Shown here: piece after piece, positions 34,781 to 42,958 of the stretch
Position numbering within the stretch: position 1 is the first letter of the stretch
Layout: each line of letters begins with the position of its first letter
DNA from: an uncultured Eubacteriales bacterium
GTDB taxonomy: Bacteria > Bacillota > Clostridia > Oscillospirales > Oscillospiraceae
Assembly: GCA_900543085.1 (NCBI GenBank)
Contig: UQQF01000006.1
Span: 9,794 to 73,793 of the forward strand
Length of the DNA: 64,000 nt
Reading direction: 5' to 3'
The notes under the pieces: generated by a model
Databases searched by the model: none
Told to the model about the DNA's origin: nothing
The model's input: only the letters and a program-made list of their open reading frames with translations
Position numbers and translations under genes: made by a program

Positions 34781-35689
34781 ATGGAGCGATATAAGAAGTG
34801 CTTTGTCATCGCCCAGAGCCGCTCCGCCGCCCTTGAGCTGGCGGCCGGCGCAGAGAGATTTGCCGAGTCCGTCGCGCTCGTATGCCTTGGAGAAGCGGTC
34901 TCTGCCGCGGGCGTGGATAAGGTGTACGCCGTCAGGGATAAGGAGCTTTCGGCCGCCGCATACAGCGGCGCGGTGGCTGCTCTCATAAAGGAGCAGCAGC
35001 CTGATTTGGTGCTCGCGGAGCGCAGCCGCGACGGACGCCTGATGGCGGGCATAGCGGCCGCGGCGCTCGGCGCGGGCGTACAGACCGACCCCAGCGAGGT
35101 GCTCGCAGGCGAAAACGGCATCCTGACCAGGAAGCTCAGCTACGGCGGCCTCGTGGAGCTGGCCGAGGAGGGCGGCCGGAAAGCGGTCGTGTGCGTGGGC
35201 CCCGGAATCTTTGAGCCCGCCGAGGAGAAGGACGCCTCCGGAGCGGAAGAGCTTGACGCGGCTTCCGCCGGGATAGAGATGGTGAAGAAAGAGGAAAAGC
35301 AGGTCCAGCGCACCAACCTGGCTTCGGCGCGCAGAGTCGTCGGCGTAGGCCGCGGCATCAAGAACGCCGAGTCGCTTGCCTGCGTGGAGAAGTTTGCCGC
35401 GGCGCTCGGCGCCGAGATGGGCTGCACCCGTCCCGTCGCGGAGGAGGACCACCTTCTGCCCACAAGCCGGTATATTGGCGTGTCCGGCGTCACCGTGCGC
35501 CCCGAGGTATATTTCGCCGTGGGCCTCTCCGGCCAGGTCCAGCACACCGCGGGCTGCAGCCAGTCAGGTCTCATCTTTGCCGTTAACAACGACGAAAACG
35601 CGCCCATCTTCAAGGAGTGCGACTTCGGCGTAATCGGCGACCTCAACAATGTAATCCCCAAGCTTATAGACGCTTTGGAAAACAAATAA
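34781..35689 (+). CDS. etfA: Electron transfer flavoprotein alpha subunit, FixB type
   Basis: ATG 34781 after GAGGTGAG gives 302 residues. The FAD-binding domain is clear: VVGVGRGIKNAESLACVEKF, then MGCTRPVAEEDHLLPTSRYI and FAVGLSGQVQHTAGCSQSGL, with AVNNDENAPIF and DFGVIGDLNNVIP. GLSGQVQH matches FixB (GISGQIQH). Partner of the FixA-type gene 10 bases upstream. Confidence 0.9.
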   Translation: MERYKKCFVIAQSRSAALELAAGAERFAESVALVCLGEAVSAAGVDKVYAVRDKELSAAAYSGAVAALIKEQQPDLVLAERSRDGRLMAGIAAAALGAGVQTDPSEVLAGENGILTRKLSYGGLVELAEEGGRKAVVCVGPGIFEPAEEKDASGAEELDAASAGIEMVKKEEKQVQRTNLASARRVVGVGRGIKNAESLACVEKFAAALGAEMGCTRPVAEEDHLLPTSRYIGVSGVTVRPEVYFAVGLSGQVQHTAGCSQSGLIFAVNNDENAPIFKECDFGVIGDLNNVIPKLIDALENK

Positions 35690-35712
35690 CAGCACCGTAC
35701 AAGGAGGAAATT

Positions 35713-36678
35713 ATGCAGATACGTACAAAAGTAACCGAAATGCTTGGGATAAAGTATCCCATCATCCAGGGCTGCATGCAGTGGTTCGCAACCGCCGATC
35801 TCGCGGCCGCCGTGTCCAATGCCGGGGGCCTTGGAGTTATATCCTCCGCCACCTTCGCCTCTCCGGAAGACCTGAGAGCGGAGATAAAGCGCTGCAGGAC
35901 CCTCACGGACAAGCCCTTCGCGGTGAACATCTCCCTGTTCCCGTCCCTCAACGCCGTCGGATACCACGAGCACATCAAGGTCTGCGCGGAAGAGGGCGTG
36001 CGCATCATGGAGACCGCCGGACGCGCTCCCACTGAGTACATCGAGGAGATGAAGGCCGCCGGCATAACCGTCATCCACAAGTGCGTCGCCGTCAAGCACG
36101 CGCTCAAGGCTCAGTCCATAGGCTGCGACATGGTCGTCATCGACGGCTACGAGGCCGCCGGACACATCGGCGCTTTCAATACCGGCACAATGGTGCTCAC
36201 CCCCAGTGCTGTCAGGGCGCTCTCCATCCCCGTTATCACCGCCGGCGGCGTCTGCGACGGACGCAGCATGGCCGCGGCGCTCATGCTCGGCGCCGAAGGC
36301 GTCTACATGGGCACCCGTTTCTTCATGACCAAGGAGTGCCCCGCCAGCGAGGAGATAAAGCAGGAACTGGCCGCCAAATACGGCGAGCTCGACACCTACA
36401 TCGGCCTGCATCCCTACAAGAACGACACCCGCTTTGTCCTCAACAGCCTCATGAAGGAGGTCGCCGGGCTCGAAGCCGCCGGAGAGCCCTTCGAGAAGGT
36501 CGCCCCCTATGTCGCCGGCTACCGCACCCGCAAGTTTACGCAGGGCGGCAAGGAGCTCGACGAGGGTTCCCTCTGCATCGGCGAGAACATAGGCCTCATT
36601 AAGGACGTGCTTAGCGTCGAGGAGCTTATAAACAGCATGATGAGCGAGTGCGAGGCTCAGCTCAACCGTTTCAATTGA
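35713..36678 (+). CDS. NPD-family FMN protein 2
   Basis: ATG 35713 after AAGGAGG. The 321-residue barrel protein has GIKYPIIQGCMQWFATADLA, IDGYEAAGHIGAFN (catalytic-type His after GYEAAG) and the FMN phosphate loop GGVCDGRSMAAALMLGAEGV with YMGTRFF. The EAxGHIG pattern is closest to FabK-like enoyl reductases and class I nitronate enzymes. It lies between FixB and a thioesterase, which favours action on a CoA ester or free unsaturated acid. The reaction is inferred only. Confidence 0.83.
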   Translation: MQIRTKVTEMLGIKYPIIQGCMQWFATADLAAAVSNAGGLGVISSATFASPEDLRAEIKRCRTLTDKPFAVNISLFPSLNAVGYHEHIKVCAEEGVRIMETAGRAPTEYIEEMKAAGITVIHKCVAVKHALKAQSIGCDMVVIDGYEAAGHIGAFNTGTMVLTPSAVRALSIPVITAGGVCDGRSMAAALMLGAEGVYMGTRFFMTKECPASEEIKQELAAKYGELDTYIGLHPYKNDTRFVLNSLMKEVAGLEAAGEPFEKVAPYVAGYRTRKFTQGGKELDEGSLCIGENIGLIKDVLSVEELINSMMSECEAQLNRFN

Positions 36679-36687
36679 GGTGCGATA

Positions 36688-37152
36688 ATGAATATTTACG
36701 AGGAGAAAAAGTACAATTTCGTCCACAACTGCAAGATTCCGTACCTGAGCGCCGCGGGCGTAGTCCCCGAGGTCATTGAGAAGGGCCATGTGCGCTTCGT
36801 CCTGCCTGTCAGGGAAATGCACATGAACCACGTCGGCATCGTGTACGCCGGAAGCTACTTCGTCTTTGCCGAATCCGCCGGCGCCAGCCTGATTTTCGCC
36901 GCCTACGCGGAGAAGAAGAACTACGTTCCCATCATCTCCAACGTGTCCATCGACTACCTCAAGCCCGCCAAGACCGACCTGGTCATCGACATGACCATGT
37001 TCGAGGAGGAGGCCGCCGAAAAGATAGCGCCCATCGATGAGAGGGGCCGCGGCAGGTATCCGCTCGACGTCCCCATTCACGACGCCGAGGGCAACCACGT
37101 CGCTACCGCTCACATAACCTACTATCTCTTCGCGGACGCCCCGAAGCTCTGA
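36688..37152 (+). CDS. Hot-dog-fold thioesterase (PaaI/DUF4442-like)
   Basis: The 154-residue protein starts 9 bases after the NPD stop, with GAGGTGCGATA as ribosome site. The segment MNHVGIVYAGSYFVFAESAG (His, Gly and acidic residue on the central helix) and SNVSIDYLKPAKTDL are typical of hot-dog thioesterases. It probably releases CoA from an acyl-CoA intermediate or product of this operon. Confidence 0.78.
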   Translation: MNIYEEKKYNFVHNCKIPYLSAAGVVPEVIEKGHVRFVLPVREMHMNHVGIVYAGSYFVFAESAGASLIFAAYAEKKNYVPIISNVSIDYLKPAKTDLVIDMTMFEEEAAEKIAPIDERGRGRYPLDVPIHDAEGNHVATAHITYYLFADAPKL

Positions 37153-37201
37153 GCCGTCAGAACAGCAAAACCTACATTATAATATAAAGGAGAAGACGAA
37201 A

Positions 37202-38203
37202 ATGATAGACACCAAACTTACCAGGCTGCTTGGCATAGAGTATCCGATTATCCAGAGCGGCATGCAGTGGCTCGCGGTTCCCCAGCTCGCCGCCGCAGTA
37301 TCCAATGCCGGCGGTATCGGCACCATCAACCTCACCTGCTGGCCCACCCTCGAGGAGTTCGCCGACGCTCTCGACGAGATGAATTCCCTGACCAGCAAGC
37401 CCTACATCGTCAACATCTCCCTCGCCCCCTCTCAGAGGGTTACCGACGACATGATCCGCGCGGCCATCAAGCTCTGCGGCGAGAAGCATGTCGCCGCCAT
37501 AGAGACCTCCGCCGAGAGCCCCGTGCCCTATATGCCCGACATCAAGGCGGCCAATCTCATCCACTTCCACAAGTGCCCGAACTACAAGGTCTCCATGAGC
37601 ATGGAGCGCAAGGGCGTTGACGGCGTCATCATCGCCGGCTATGAGGCCGGCGGCCATCCCTCCGCCGACGGCGTGGGCACCTATGTCATAGCCCGCCGCT
37701 GCGCCGCGGACATGAAGATTCCCGTCGTCGCCGCCGGCGGATGCGCGGACGGCCACGGCCTCGCGGCCGCCCTGTGCCTCGGCGCGGCCGGCGTCGCCAT
37801 GGGCACCCGCTTCGTCAACAGCACCGAGTGCCCCATCAGCCACAACCACCAGCAGTGGATTATCGACCACACCGAGAAGGACACCGTCCTTGCTCAGCGC
37901 GTTGTGGGCAGCATGATGCGTATAACCAAGAACAACGCCGCCATGCTCGCCAACGAGATAGAGGACCGCGGCCTGAAGGCCGGCTACACCCCCGAGCAGA
38001 TTCTGAAGGAGCAGTTCCCCGTTATAAGCGGCTCTCTGACCAGGGCTGCGTTCATCTCCGGCGACGTGGGCAGCGCCACCTTCTGCACCTCCATGGGCAT
38101 GGGCCTCATACACGACGTCAAGCCCGTCAAGGAAATCATTGACGGCATGGTCAAGGAGGCCTACGAGACCCTCTCCGCCATGAAGGACTGCTACAAGGAC
38201 TGA
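37202..38203 (+). CDS. NPD-family FMN protein 3
   Basis: ATG 37202 after AAGGAGAAGACG. The 333-residue paralogue keeps GIEYPIIQSGMQWLAVPQLA, IAGYEAGGHPSADGVG (catalytic-type His) and GGCADGHGLAAALCLGAAGV with AMGTRFV. It is closer to NPD protein 2 than to protein 1. Two paralogues in one operon flanking a thioesterase suggests that they act on different intermediates or form a heteromer. Confidence 0.83.
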   Translation: MIDTKLTRLLGIEYPIIQSGMQWLAVPQLAAAVSNAGGIGTINLTCWPTLEEFADALDEMNSLTSKPYIVNISLAPSQRVTDDMIRAAIKLCGEKHVAAIETSAESPVPYMPDIKAANLIHFHKCPNYKVSMSMERKGVDGVIIAGYEAGGHPSADGVGTYVIARRCAADMKIPVVAAGGCADGHGLAAALCLGAAGVAMGTRFVNSTECPISHNHQQWIIDHTEKDTVLAQRVVGSMMRITKNNAAMLANEIEDRGLKAGYTPEQILKEQFPVISGSLTRAAFISGDVGSATFCTSMGMGLIHDVKPVKEIIDGMVKEAYETLSAMKDCYKD

Positions 38204-38285
38204 TATATCCAAGTGCGACCGACCTGCCATGCTTCTGCGTGGCAGGTCGTGATGATACTCATTTTTCACAGGAGATGCCTCACAA

Positions 38286-39650
38286 ATGACACAGGAAACT
38301 ATCAGTAAATTAGAGCAGATACCGGGCCTGATCGTCCTCACTGGAGAGCGGATAGGCTCGGACTTCTGCCATGATGAACTGCCGGGAGCCGGGAACTATG
38401 TCCCGGAAGCCGTCTGTGAAGCGTCGAGCACGCAGCAGGTCTCCGAGGTGCTGAAGGTCTGCAGCGCGGACCGTGTGCCGGTGACCGTTCGCGGCGCGGG
38501 GACCGGGCGCGCCGGTGGCTCTGTGCCCATAAAGGGCGGAGTCGTGCTTTCCGTCAGGGGAATGGACAAAATCCGCTCAGTTGACGAACAGGCGCGTACG
38601 ATGACGGTGCAGCCCGGAGTGCTGCTTCAGGACGTGAAGGCCGAGGCCGAGAGGCACGGGCTCTTCTATCCCCCCGACCCCGGCGAAAAGACCGCAACCA
38701 TCGGCGGCAATATCTCAACCAACGCCTCCGGCCCCTCTGCGGGCGGATACGGACGTACGGCGGACTACGTGATAGACGCCGAGATTGTCCTGGCCGACGG
38801 TACAATCACCTCTCTCCGCGCGGACGAAGGCTATGCCGGCGTAGTGGGCAGTGAGGGCGTGCTCGCCGTCGTAACCGAGGCGACGCTCAGGCTGGTTGAA
38901 GCGCCGGGCTCGGACGTAATCCTTTTGCTGCCGTTTGCCGACGGCGAGTCCGCACTGGCCGCCGCGCTGAAGATAAGCGGCTCGGATTTCGCTCCCGCCG
39001 TTGTGGAATACATGGACGGGGAACTCATCGAGTTCTCCGGCAAGGTCACGGGAAACCCCGTGCTTTCCCAGAAGACCGACGACGGCACGGCGACGACGCT
39101 CATGGTCACGCTTGAGGGCGCGGACGAGGACGAGGTCGAAGGACGGATGGAGGAGTTCGCCGAGTATGCCGAGGAGCTTGAGTGCCTGGACATTCTGGTC
39201 GGCGACAGCATCAGCATGAAACGCGAGTTCTGGGCCGCGCACGACGCCTTCCATACGTCGATGGAATCGGCGAAATCGGAGGTCGAGGTCAACGTCAACG
39301 TGGCGCCCGAGCACATTTACGGCCTTATCAGCTATGCGAAGGAACTCGGCGCGCAGGGCGGCTTCAAAGTCATGGCCTACTCCCACGTGAACAGCGGCGG
39401 CGTTCATATCCACGCCGTCTCCGTACTGACGAAGGCCGAATTCAAGGCCGCGGCCGCGGCGTTCTACGACGCCGTCTGCACGAAATGCGTGGAGCTGGGC
39501 GGCGACGCGGCCGGCGAATATGGCGTCGGATACGCAAACATCAAATACTTCAGGCAAAACAGCGAGCGCTATGCCGGGCTTTGCGAAGCCAAGGCGCGTC
39601 TCGACCCGGCGGGCATCCTCAATCCCGGAAAGGTGGTAGAGAAATGCTGA
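38286..39650 (+). CDS. GlcD-type FAD 2-hydroxyacid dehydrogenase (lactate dehydrogenase-like)
   Basis: The 454-residue protein has the PCMH FAD-binding fold: VTVRGAGTGRAGGSVPIKGG, then FYPPDPGEKTATIGGNISTN and GYGRTADYVIDAEIVLADG. It has a cap domain and a His-containing segment SHVNSGGVHIHAVS. It overlaps the start of an EtfB gene (ATGCTGA), followed by EtfA: the order of the flavin-based, electron-bifurcating lactate dehydrogenase (LctD with LctB and LctC) of acetogens. It would oxidise a 2-hydroxyacid to a 2-oxoacid, or run in reverse. The exact substrate is unknown. Confidence 0.87.
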   Translation: MTQETISKLEQIPGLIVLTGERIGSDFCHDELPGAGNYVPEAVCEASSTQQVSEVLKVCSADRVPVTVRGAGTGRAGGSVPIKGGVVLSVRGMDKIRSVDEQARTMTVQPGVLLQDVKAEAERHGLFYPPDPGEKTATIGGNISTNASGPSAGGYGRTADYVIDAEIVLADGTITSLRADEGYAGVVGSEGVLAVVTEATLRLVEAPGSDVILLLPFADGESALAAALKISGSDFAPAVVEYMDGELIEFSGKVTGNPVLSQKTDDGTATTLMVTLEGADEDEVEGRMEEFAEYAEELECLDILVGDSISMKREFWAAHDAFHTSMESAKSEVEVNVNVAPEHIYGLISYAKELGAQGGFKVMAYSHVNSGGVHIHAVSVLTKAEFKAAAAAFYDAVCTKCVELGGDAAGEYGVGYANIKYFRQNSERYAGLCEAKARLDPAGILNPGKVVEKC

Positions 39651-40441
39651 AGCTTCTCTGCTGTGTAAAGCAGGTGCCCGACGTGGACCAGATGCGCATG
39701 GACCCCGAGACCGGCAGCCTTATCCGCGCCGGAGTACCGTCCATAATGAACCCGCAGGATGCGAACGCCCTTGCGGCGGCGCTGAAGGTCAAGGAGACCT
39801 ATGGCGGAGAGATTACGGTGATAACAATGGGACCGCCGGCCGCCGAGGCCGTGCTGCGCGAATGCCTCGCCGCGGGCGCGGATCACGCAGCGCTCGTCAC
39901 GGACAGGGCCTTCGGCAGCGCCGACACCCTGGCCACAAGCTACACCATCACCGCCGCGGCGGCAACCCTCGGAAAGTTTGACATGATTTTCTGCGGCAAG
40001 GAGTCCCTTGACGGCGCTACGGGCCAGATGGGCGCGCAGCTCGCGCAGCGCGCCGGCGCCACGCTGGTCAGCTCCGCGCTGCTGATTAGAAGCGTGGACG
40101 AGACCGCGGGCACCGCGGTCGCCGACAGGCTGCTGGAGTCCGGCGTCGAGACGCTGGAGGTCGAGCTTCCGGCCCTCTTCACCGTGGAAAAGACCAACTA
40201 TCCCGCGCGCATACCCAGCCTGAAAGGCAAGCTGGCCGCGAAAAAAGCCGCTGTCACCACGATCACCTCCGGCGATATCCCGGGACTGGATATGTCCAGA
40301 ATAGGCGACCCGGGCTCGCCCACGAAGGTCCCGCGCATGTTCCCGCCGGTGCTGCCCGAGCCCGGGGTGATTATAGACGAAGGCAGCACGGAGGCCTCAG
40401 CGGCCAGGCTGCTCGAAATCATTGCCGGGCAAAGGAGTTGA
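39644..40441 (+). CDS. etfB: Electron transfer flavoprotein beta subunit, bifurcating (LctB/CarD-like) type
   Basis: ATG 39644 overlaps the dehydrogenase stop. The 265-residue protein reads KLLCCVKQVPDVDQMRMDPE, then SIMNPQDANALAAALKVKE and TDRAFGSADTLATSYTITAA, with GKESLDGATGQMGAQLAQR. DRAFxxADTxATS is characteristic of bifurcating EtfB proteins. Partner of the EtfA at 40446; both should serve the GlcD-type enzyme. Confidence 0.88.
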   Translation: MLKLLCCVKQVPDVDQMRMDPETGSLIRAGVPSIMNPQDANALAAALKVKETYGGEITVITMGPPAAEAVLRECLAAGADHAALVTDRAFGSADTLATSYTITAAAATLGKFDMIFCGKESLDGATGQMGAQLAQRAGATLVSSALLIRSVDETAGTAVADRLLESGVETLEVELPALFTVEKTNYPARIPSLKGKLAAKKAAVTTITSGDIPGLDMSRIGDPGSPTKVPRMFPPVLPEPGVIIDEGSTEASAARLLEIIAGQRS

Positions 40442-40445
40442 TTCG

Positions 40446-41447
40446 ATGGACAAAGCTGCTTATAAAGACATGTGGGTGCACGTGGAGCACGACGGGAAGA
40501 GCATCATGCCCGTGTCGCTCGAGCTGTGCTGCGCCGCGCGCGGGCTGTGCGACCGGTCGGGCGACGCCCTGGCTGCCGTGGTCGCCGGCGAGCTGGAGGC
40601 TTCGGAGCTGGAGAAGCTGCTGGACTGCGGCGTCGATAAGCTGATACGGGTCACCGGACTCGGCTACGAGCGCTACAGCACGCAGGCGTACTCCAACCTC
40701 TACGTGGAGCTCTGCAAAAAGTACAGGCCCTCCGCCGTGCTGGTGGGCGCCACCGTGAACGGACGGGACTTTGCCCCCCATTTTGCCGCGCGTCTGGAGA
40801 CCGGCTGCACCAGCGACGCCACGGAGCTCGTATACAACGCTGAGACCGGAGACATCGAGTTCATAGAGCCCGCCGCCGGCGGCAAGATTATGGCGGTGAT
40901 AACCATACCGTCGCTCAGGCCCCAGGTGGGCACGATACGTCCCGGGACCTTTAAATACGCCCCCGGAGGCAGGAGAGAGTTCGTCGATATCATAAACGAA
41001 GAGATATCCACCCCGCCGGAGGACATCCGCACGAAGCTGCTTAGCTATGTGGCGGACGAAAACGACCCGGACATGGACATCAGCTCCGCGGAGAAGATTG
41101 TCTGCGTGGGCGACGGCGTGAAGGACGAGAGCATGCCAAAGTACAGGGAACTGGCCGGCCTTCTCGGCGCCAAGATGGGCGGGACGCGCCCGGTAATAGA
41201 CCGGGAACTTCTGCCCTACAAGCTGCAGATAGGCCAGTCCGGCGTCATGGTCAAGCCCAGGCTCTACATCTGCTTCGGAGTCTCCGGCGCAGTGAACCAT
41301 GTCACGGGCGTCGACGCGGAGCTCTTCATCGCGGTGAACAGGGACGCCTCCGCTCCCATTTTCAATTACTGCGACTACGGCATAGTCGGAGACATGGACG
41401 AGGTCTGCGACGCAATGCTGGCCGCCATCAGGAACAAAACGGCGTAA
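40446..41447 (+). CDS. etfA: Electron transfer flavoprotein alpha subunit (LDH-associated)
   Basis: ATG 40446 after AAAGGAG. The 333-residue product has an N-terminal extension (MDKAAYKDMWVHVEHDGKSI) and the FAD domain: CVGDGVKDESMPKYRELAGL, MGGTRPVIDRELLPYKLQIG, CFGVSGAVNHVTG and YGIVGDMDEVCDAML. No Cys cluster for an extra ferredoxin domain is seen. It is clearly different from the FixB-type subunit in the same operon. Confidence 0.9.
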   Translation: MDKAAYKDMWVHVEHDGKSIMPVSLELCCAARGLCDRSGDALAAVVAGELEASELEKLLDCGVDKLIRVTGLGYERYSTQAYSNLYVELCKKYRPSAVLVGATVNGRDFAPHFAARLETGCTSDATELVYNAETGDIEFIEPAAGGKIMAVITIPSLRPQVGTIRPGTFKYAPGGRREFVDIINEEISTPPEDIRTKLLSYVADENDPDMDISSAEKIVCVGDGVKDESMPKYRELAGLLGAKMGGTRPVIDRELLPYKLQIGQSGVMVKPRLYICFGVSGAVNHVTGVDAELFIAVNRDASAPIFNYCDYGIVGDMDEVCDAMLAAIRNKTA

Positions 41448-41503
41448 CAGCCGAAAAAATATAAGCGCCGCAAGGTGAAAACATTACAGAAAGGACTGAA
41501 AAC

Positions 41504-42211
41504 ATGCTGGATTTTGAAATCTGCAATGAAAAGGACTTTTCGCTTATCGGAGGAATGGACCCCTTCAAGTCCATAGCCGTTCCGCGCCCTATCGCCTGGA
41601 TATCCACCGTGAGCAAAGACGGAGTAGACAATCTCGCCCCCTACAGTCAGTTTACCAACGTCGGTTTTAATCACCCCCACGTGCTCTTTGCGGCGCAGCT
41701 CAACGCGGAAGGCAAAAAGAAGGACTCGGTCGTCAACGCCGAGGAGACTGGCTGCTTCGTCCACAACTTCGTGACCTACGACCTGCGCGAGCCCATGCAG
41801 GTCAGCTCCCTGAGCTGCCCTCCCGAGGTGGACGAGTTTGAGAAGGCCGGCCTCACCAAGCTCGACAGCAGCATAGTCAAAGCCAAGAGGGTGAAGGAGT
41901 CCCCCATACAGCTCGAGTGCCAGTATGTCACGACAGTCGTTCTGCCCGGCGCCGACTGGAAGAGCGGCTCCCACCTCGTAATCGGCAGGGTCGTCTGCAT
42001 CCATGTCGATGAGAACTACGTTCTCCCCAACGGCAAGCTGGACATACTCAAGCTTCGCCCGCTGGCCCGCCTGGGCTACGCGGACTACACCTCCGTCACC
42101 GACGTGTTCGAGATGCGTCCGCAGAGCATGATAAACAATCCCATCCCCGGCGGCTACGGCTATATGAGCCCCAACTCCCTCAAGTTTGAGGCGACGCACA
42201 AGGACCTGTAA
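41504..42211 (+). CDS. FMN-binding split-barrel flavoprotein 1 (flavin-reductase-like)
   Basis: ATG 41504 after AGAAAGGAC. The 235-residue protein has FKSIAVPRPIAWISTVSKDG, then NLAPYSQFTNVGFNHPHVLF, the FMN-binding start of the DIM6/NTAB-type split barrel. Two Cys residues at about 105 are not conserved in its neighbour. Such proteins reduce or carry flavins, or act on small aromatic and enoyl substrates. It could supply reduced flavin to the NPD proteins. Confidence 0.8.
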   Translation: MLDFEICNEKDFSLIGGMDPFKSIAVPRPIAWISTVSKDGVDNLAPYSQFTNVGFNHPHVLFAAQLNAEGKKKDSVVNAEETGCFVHNFVTYDLREPMQVSSLSCPPEVDEFEKAGLTKLDSSIVKAKRVKESPIQLECQYVTTVVLPGADWKSGSHLVIGRVVCIHVDENYVLPNGKLDILKLRPLARLGYADYTSVTDVFEMRPQSMINNPIPGGYGYMSPNSLKFEATHKDL

Positions 42212-42247
42212 GCAAGCGCCCGGAACACCGTTAAAGGAGTATAAGAC

Positions 42248-42916
42248 ATGCATTACGATACGATACTCAACAATCACGGTCTGAAATCCGACCCCTTCAA
42301 GGCCTGCGTGGGCCCCCGCCCCATAGCGTGGATTTCCACCGTCGGCACTGACGGCAGGGACAACCTCGCCCCGTTCAGCCAGTTCAACAACCTCAGCTTC
42401 GACCCGCCGATGGTCATGATTTCCTTCCAGCACGGCGGCACAGAGGAGAACGCCAGCCGTAAGGACACGCTCAACAACATAGAGGAAACCGGCTACTTCG
42501 TCTACAACATCGTTCCCTACGACCTCAGGGATAAGATGAACATAACGGCCATCCCGGCCAAGGACACCGACGAGTTCGAGGCCGCGGGCCTCACCAAGGC
42601 GGACTGCATCAAAGTGCCCTGCAAGCGCGTCGCCGAGTCTCCCATCCAGTTCGAGTGCGAGTATTTTGAGACGATACACATCCCGAGCCGTTCCAGGCGC
42701 GGCGTTATAGACATGGTGCTCGGCAGGGTTCTCGAGGTGCACATCGCCGACGAGGTGCTGACCCCCGACGGGAAGATTGACTTCCTCAAGATAAAGCCCC
42801 TGGGCAGAATGGGCTATTTCGACTACACCTATGTGAACGAAGTGTTCACCATGCCCATACCGGGCCTGAGCACAAAGCAGATGGAATCCTTCAGCGGCGA
42901 GCACAAGGGCAAGTGA
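42248..42916 (+). CDS. FMN-binding split-barrel flavoprotein 2
   Basis: ATG 42248 after AAAGGAG, 36 bases after its paralogue. The 222-residue product keeps FKACVGPRPIAWISTVGTDG, NLAPFSQFNNLSFDPPMVMI and ETGYFVYNIVPYDLRDKMN. The two copies differ throughout, so the duplication is old. They may form a heterodimer. Confidence 0.8.
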   Translation: MHYDTILNNHGLKSDPFKACVGPRPIAWISTVGTDGRDNLAPFSQFNNLSFDPPMVMISFQHGGTEENASRKDTLNNIEETGYFVYNIVPYDLRDKMNITAIPAKDTDEFEAAGLTKADCIKVPCKRVAESPIQFECEYFETIHIPSRSRRGVIDMVLGRVLEVHIADEVLTPDGKIDFLKIKPLGRMGYFDYTYVNEVFTMPIPGLSTKQMESFSGEHKGK

Positions 42917-42958
42917 GTGCGTCCGGCGCTGAAATACAAAGAAACGGAGGAATATGAC

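Noticed and set aside
35140..37113. Leftward 657-codon frame opposite etfA, NPD and thioesterase genes
   Set aside because: Shadow frame; all three plus-strand genes have clear motifs and ribosome sites.
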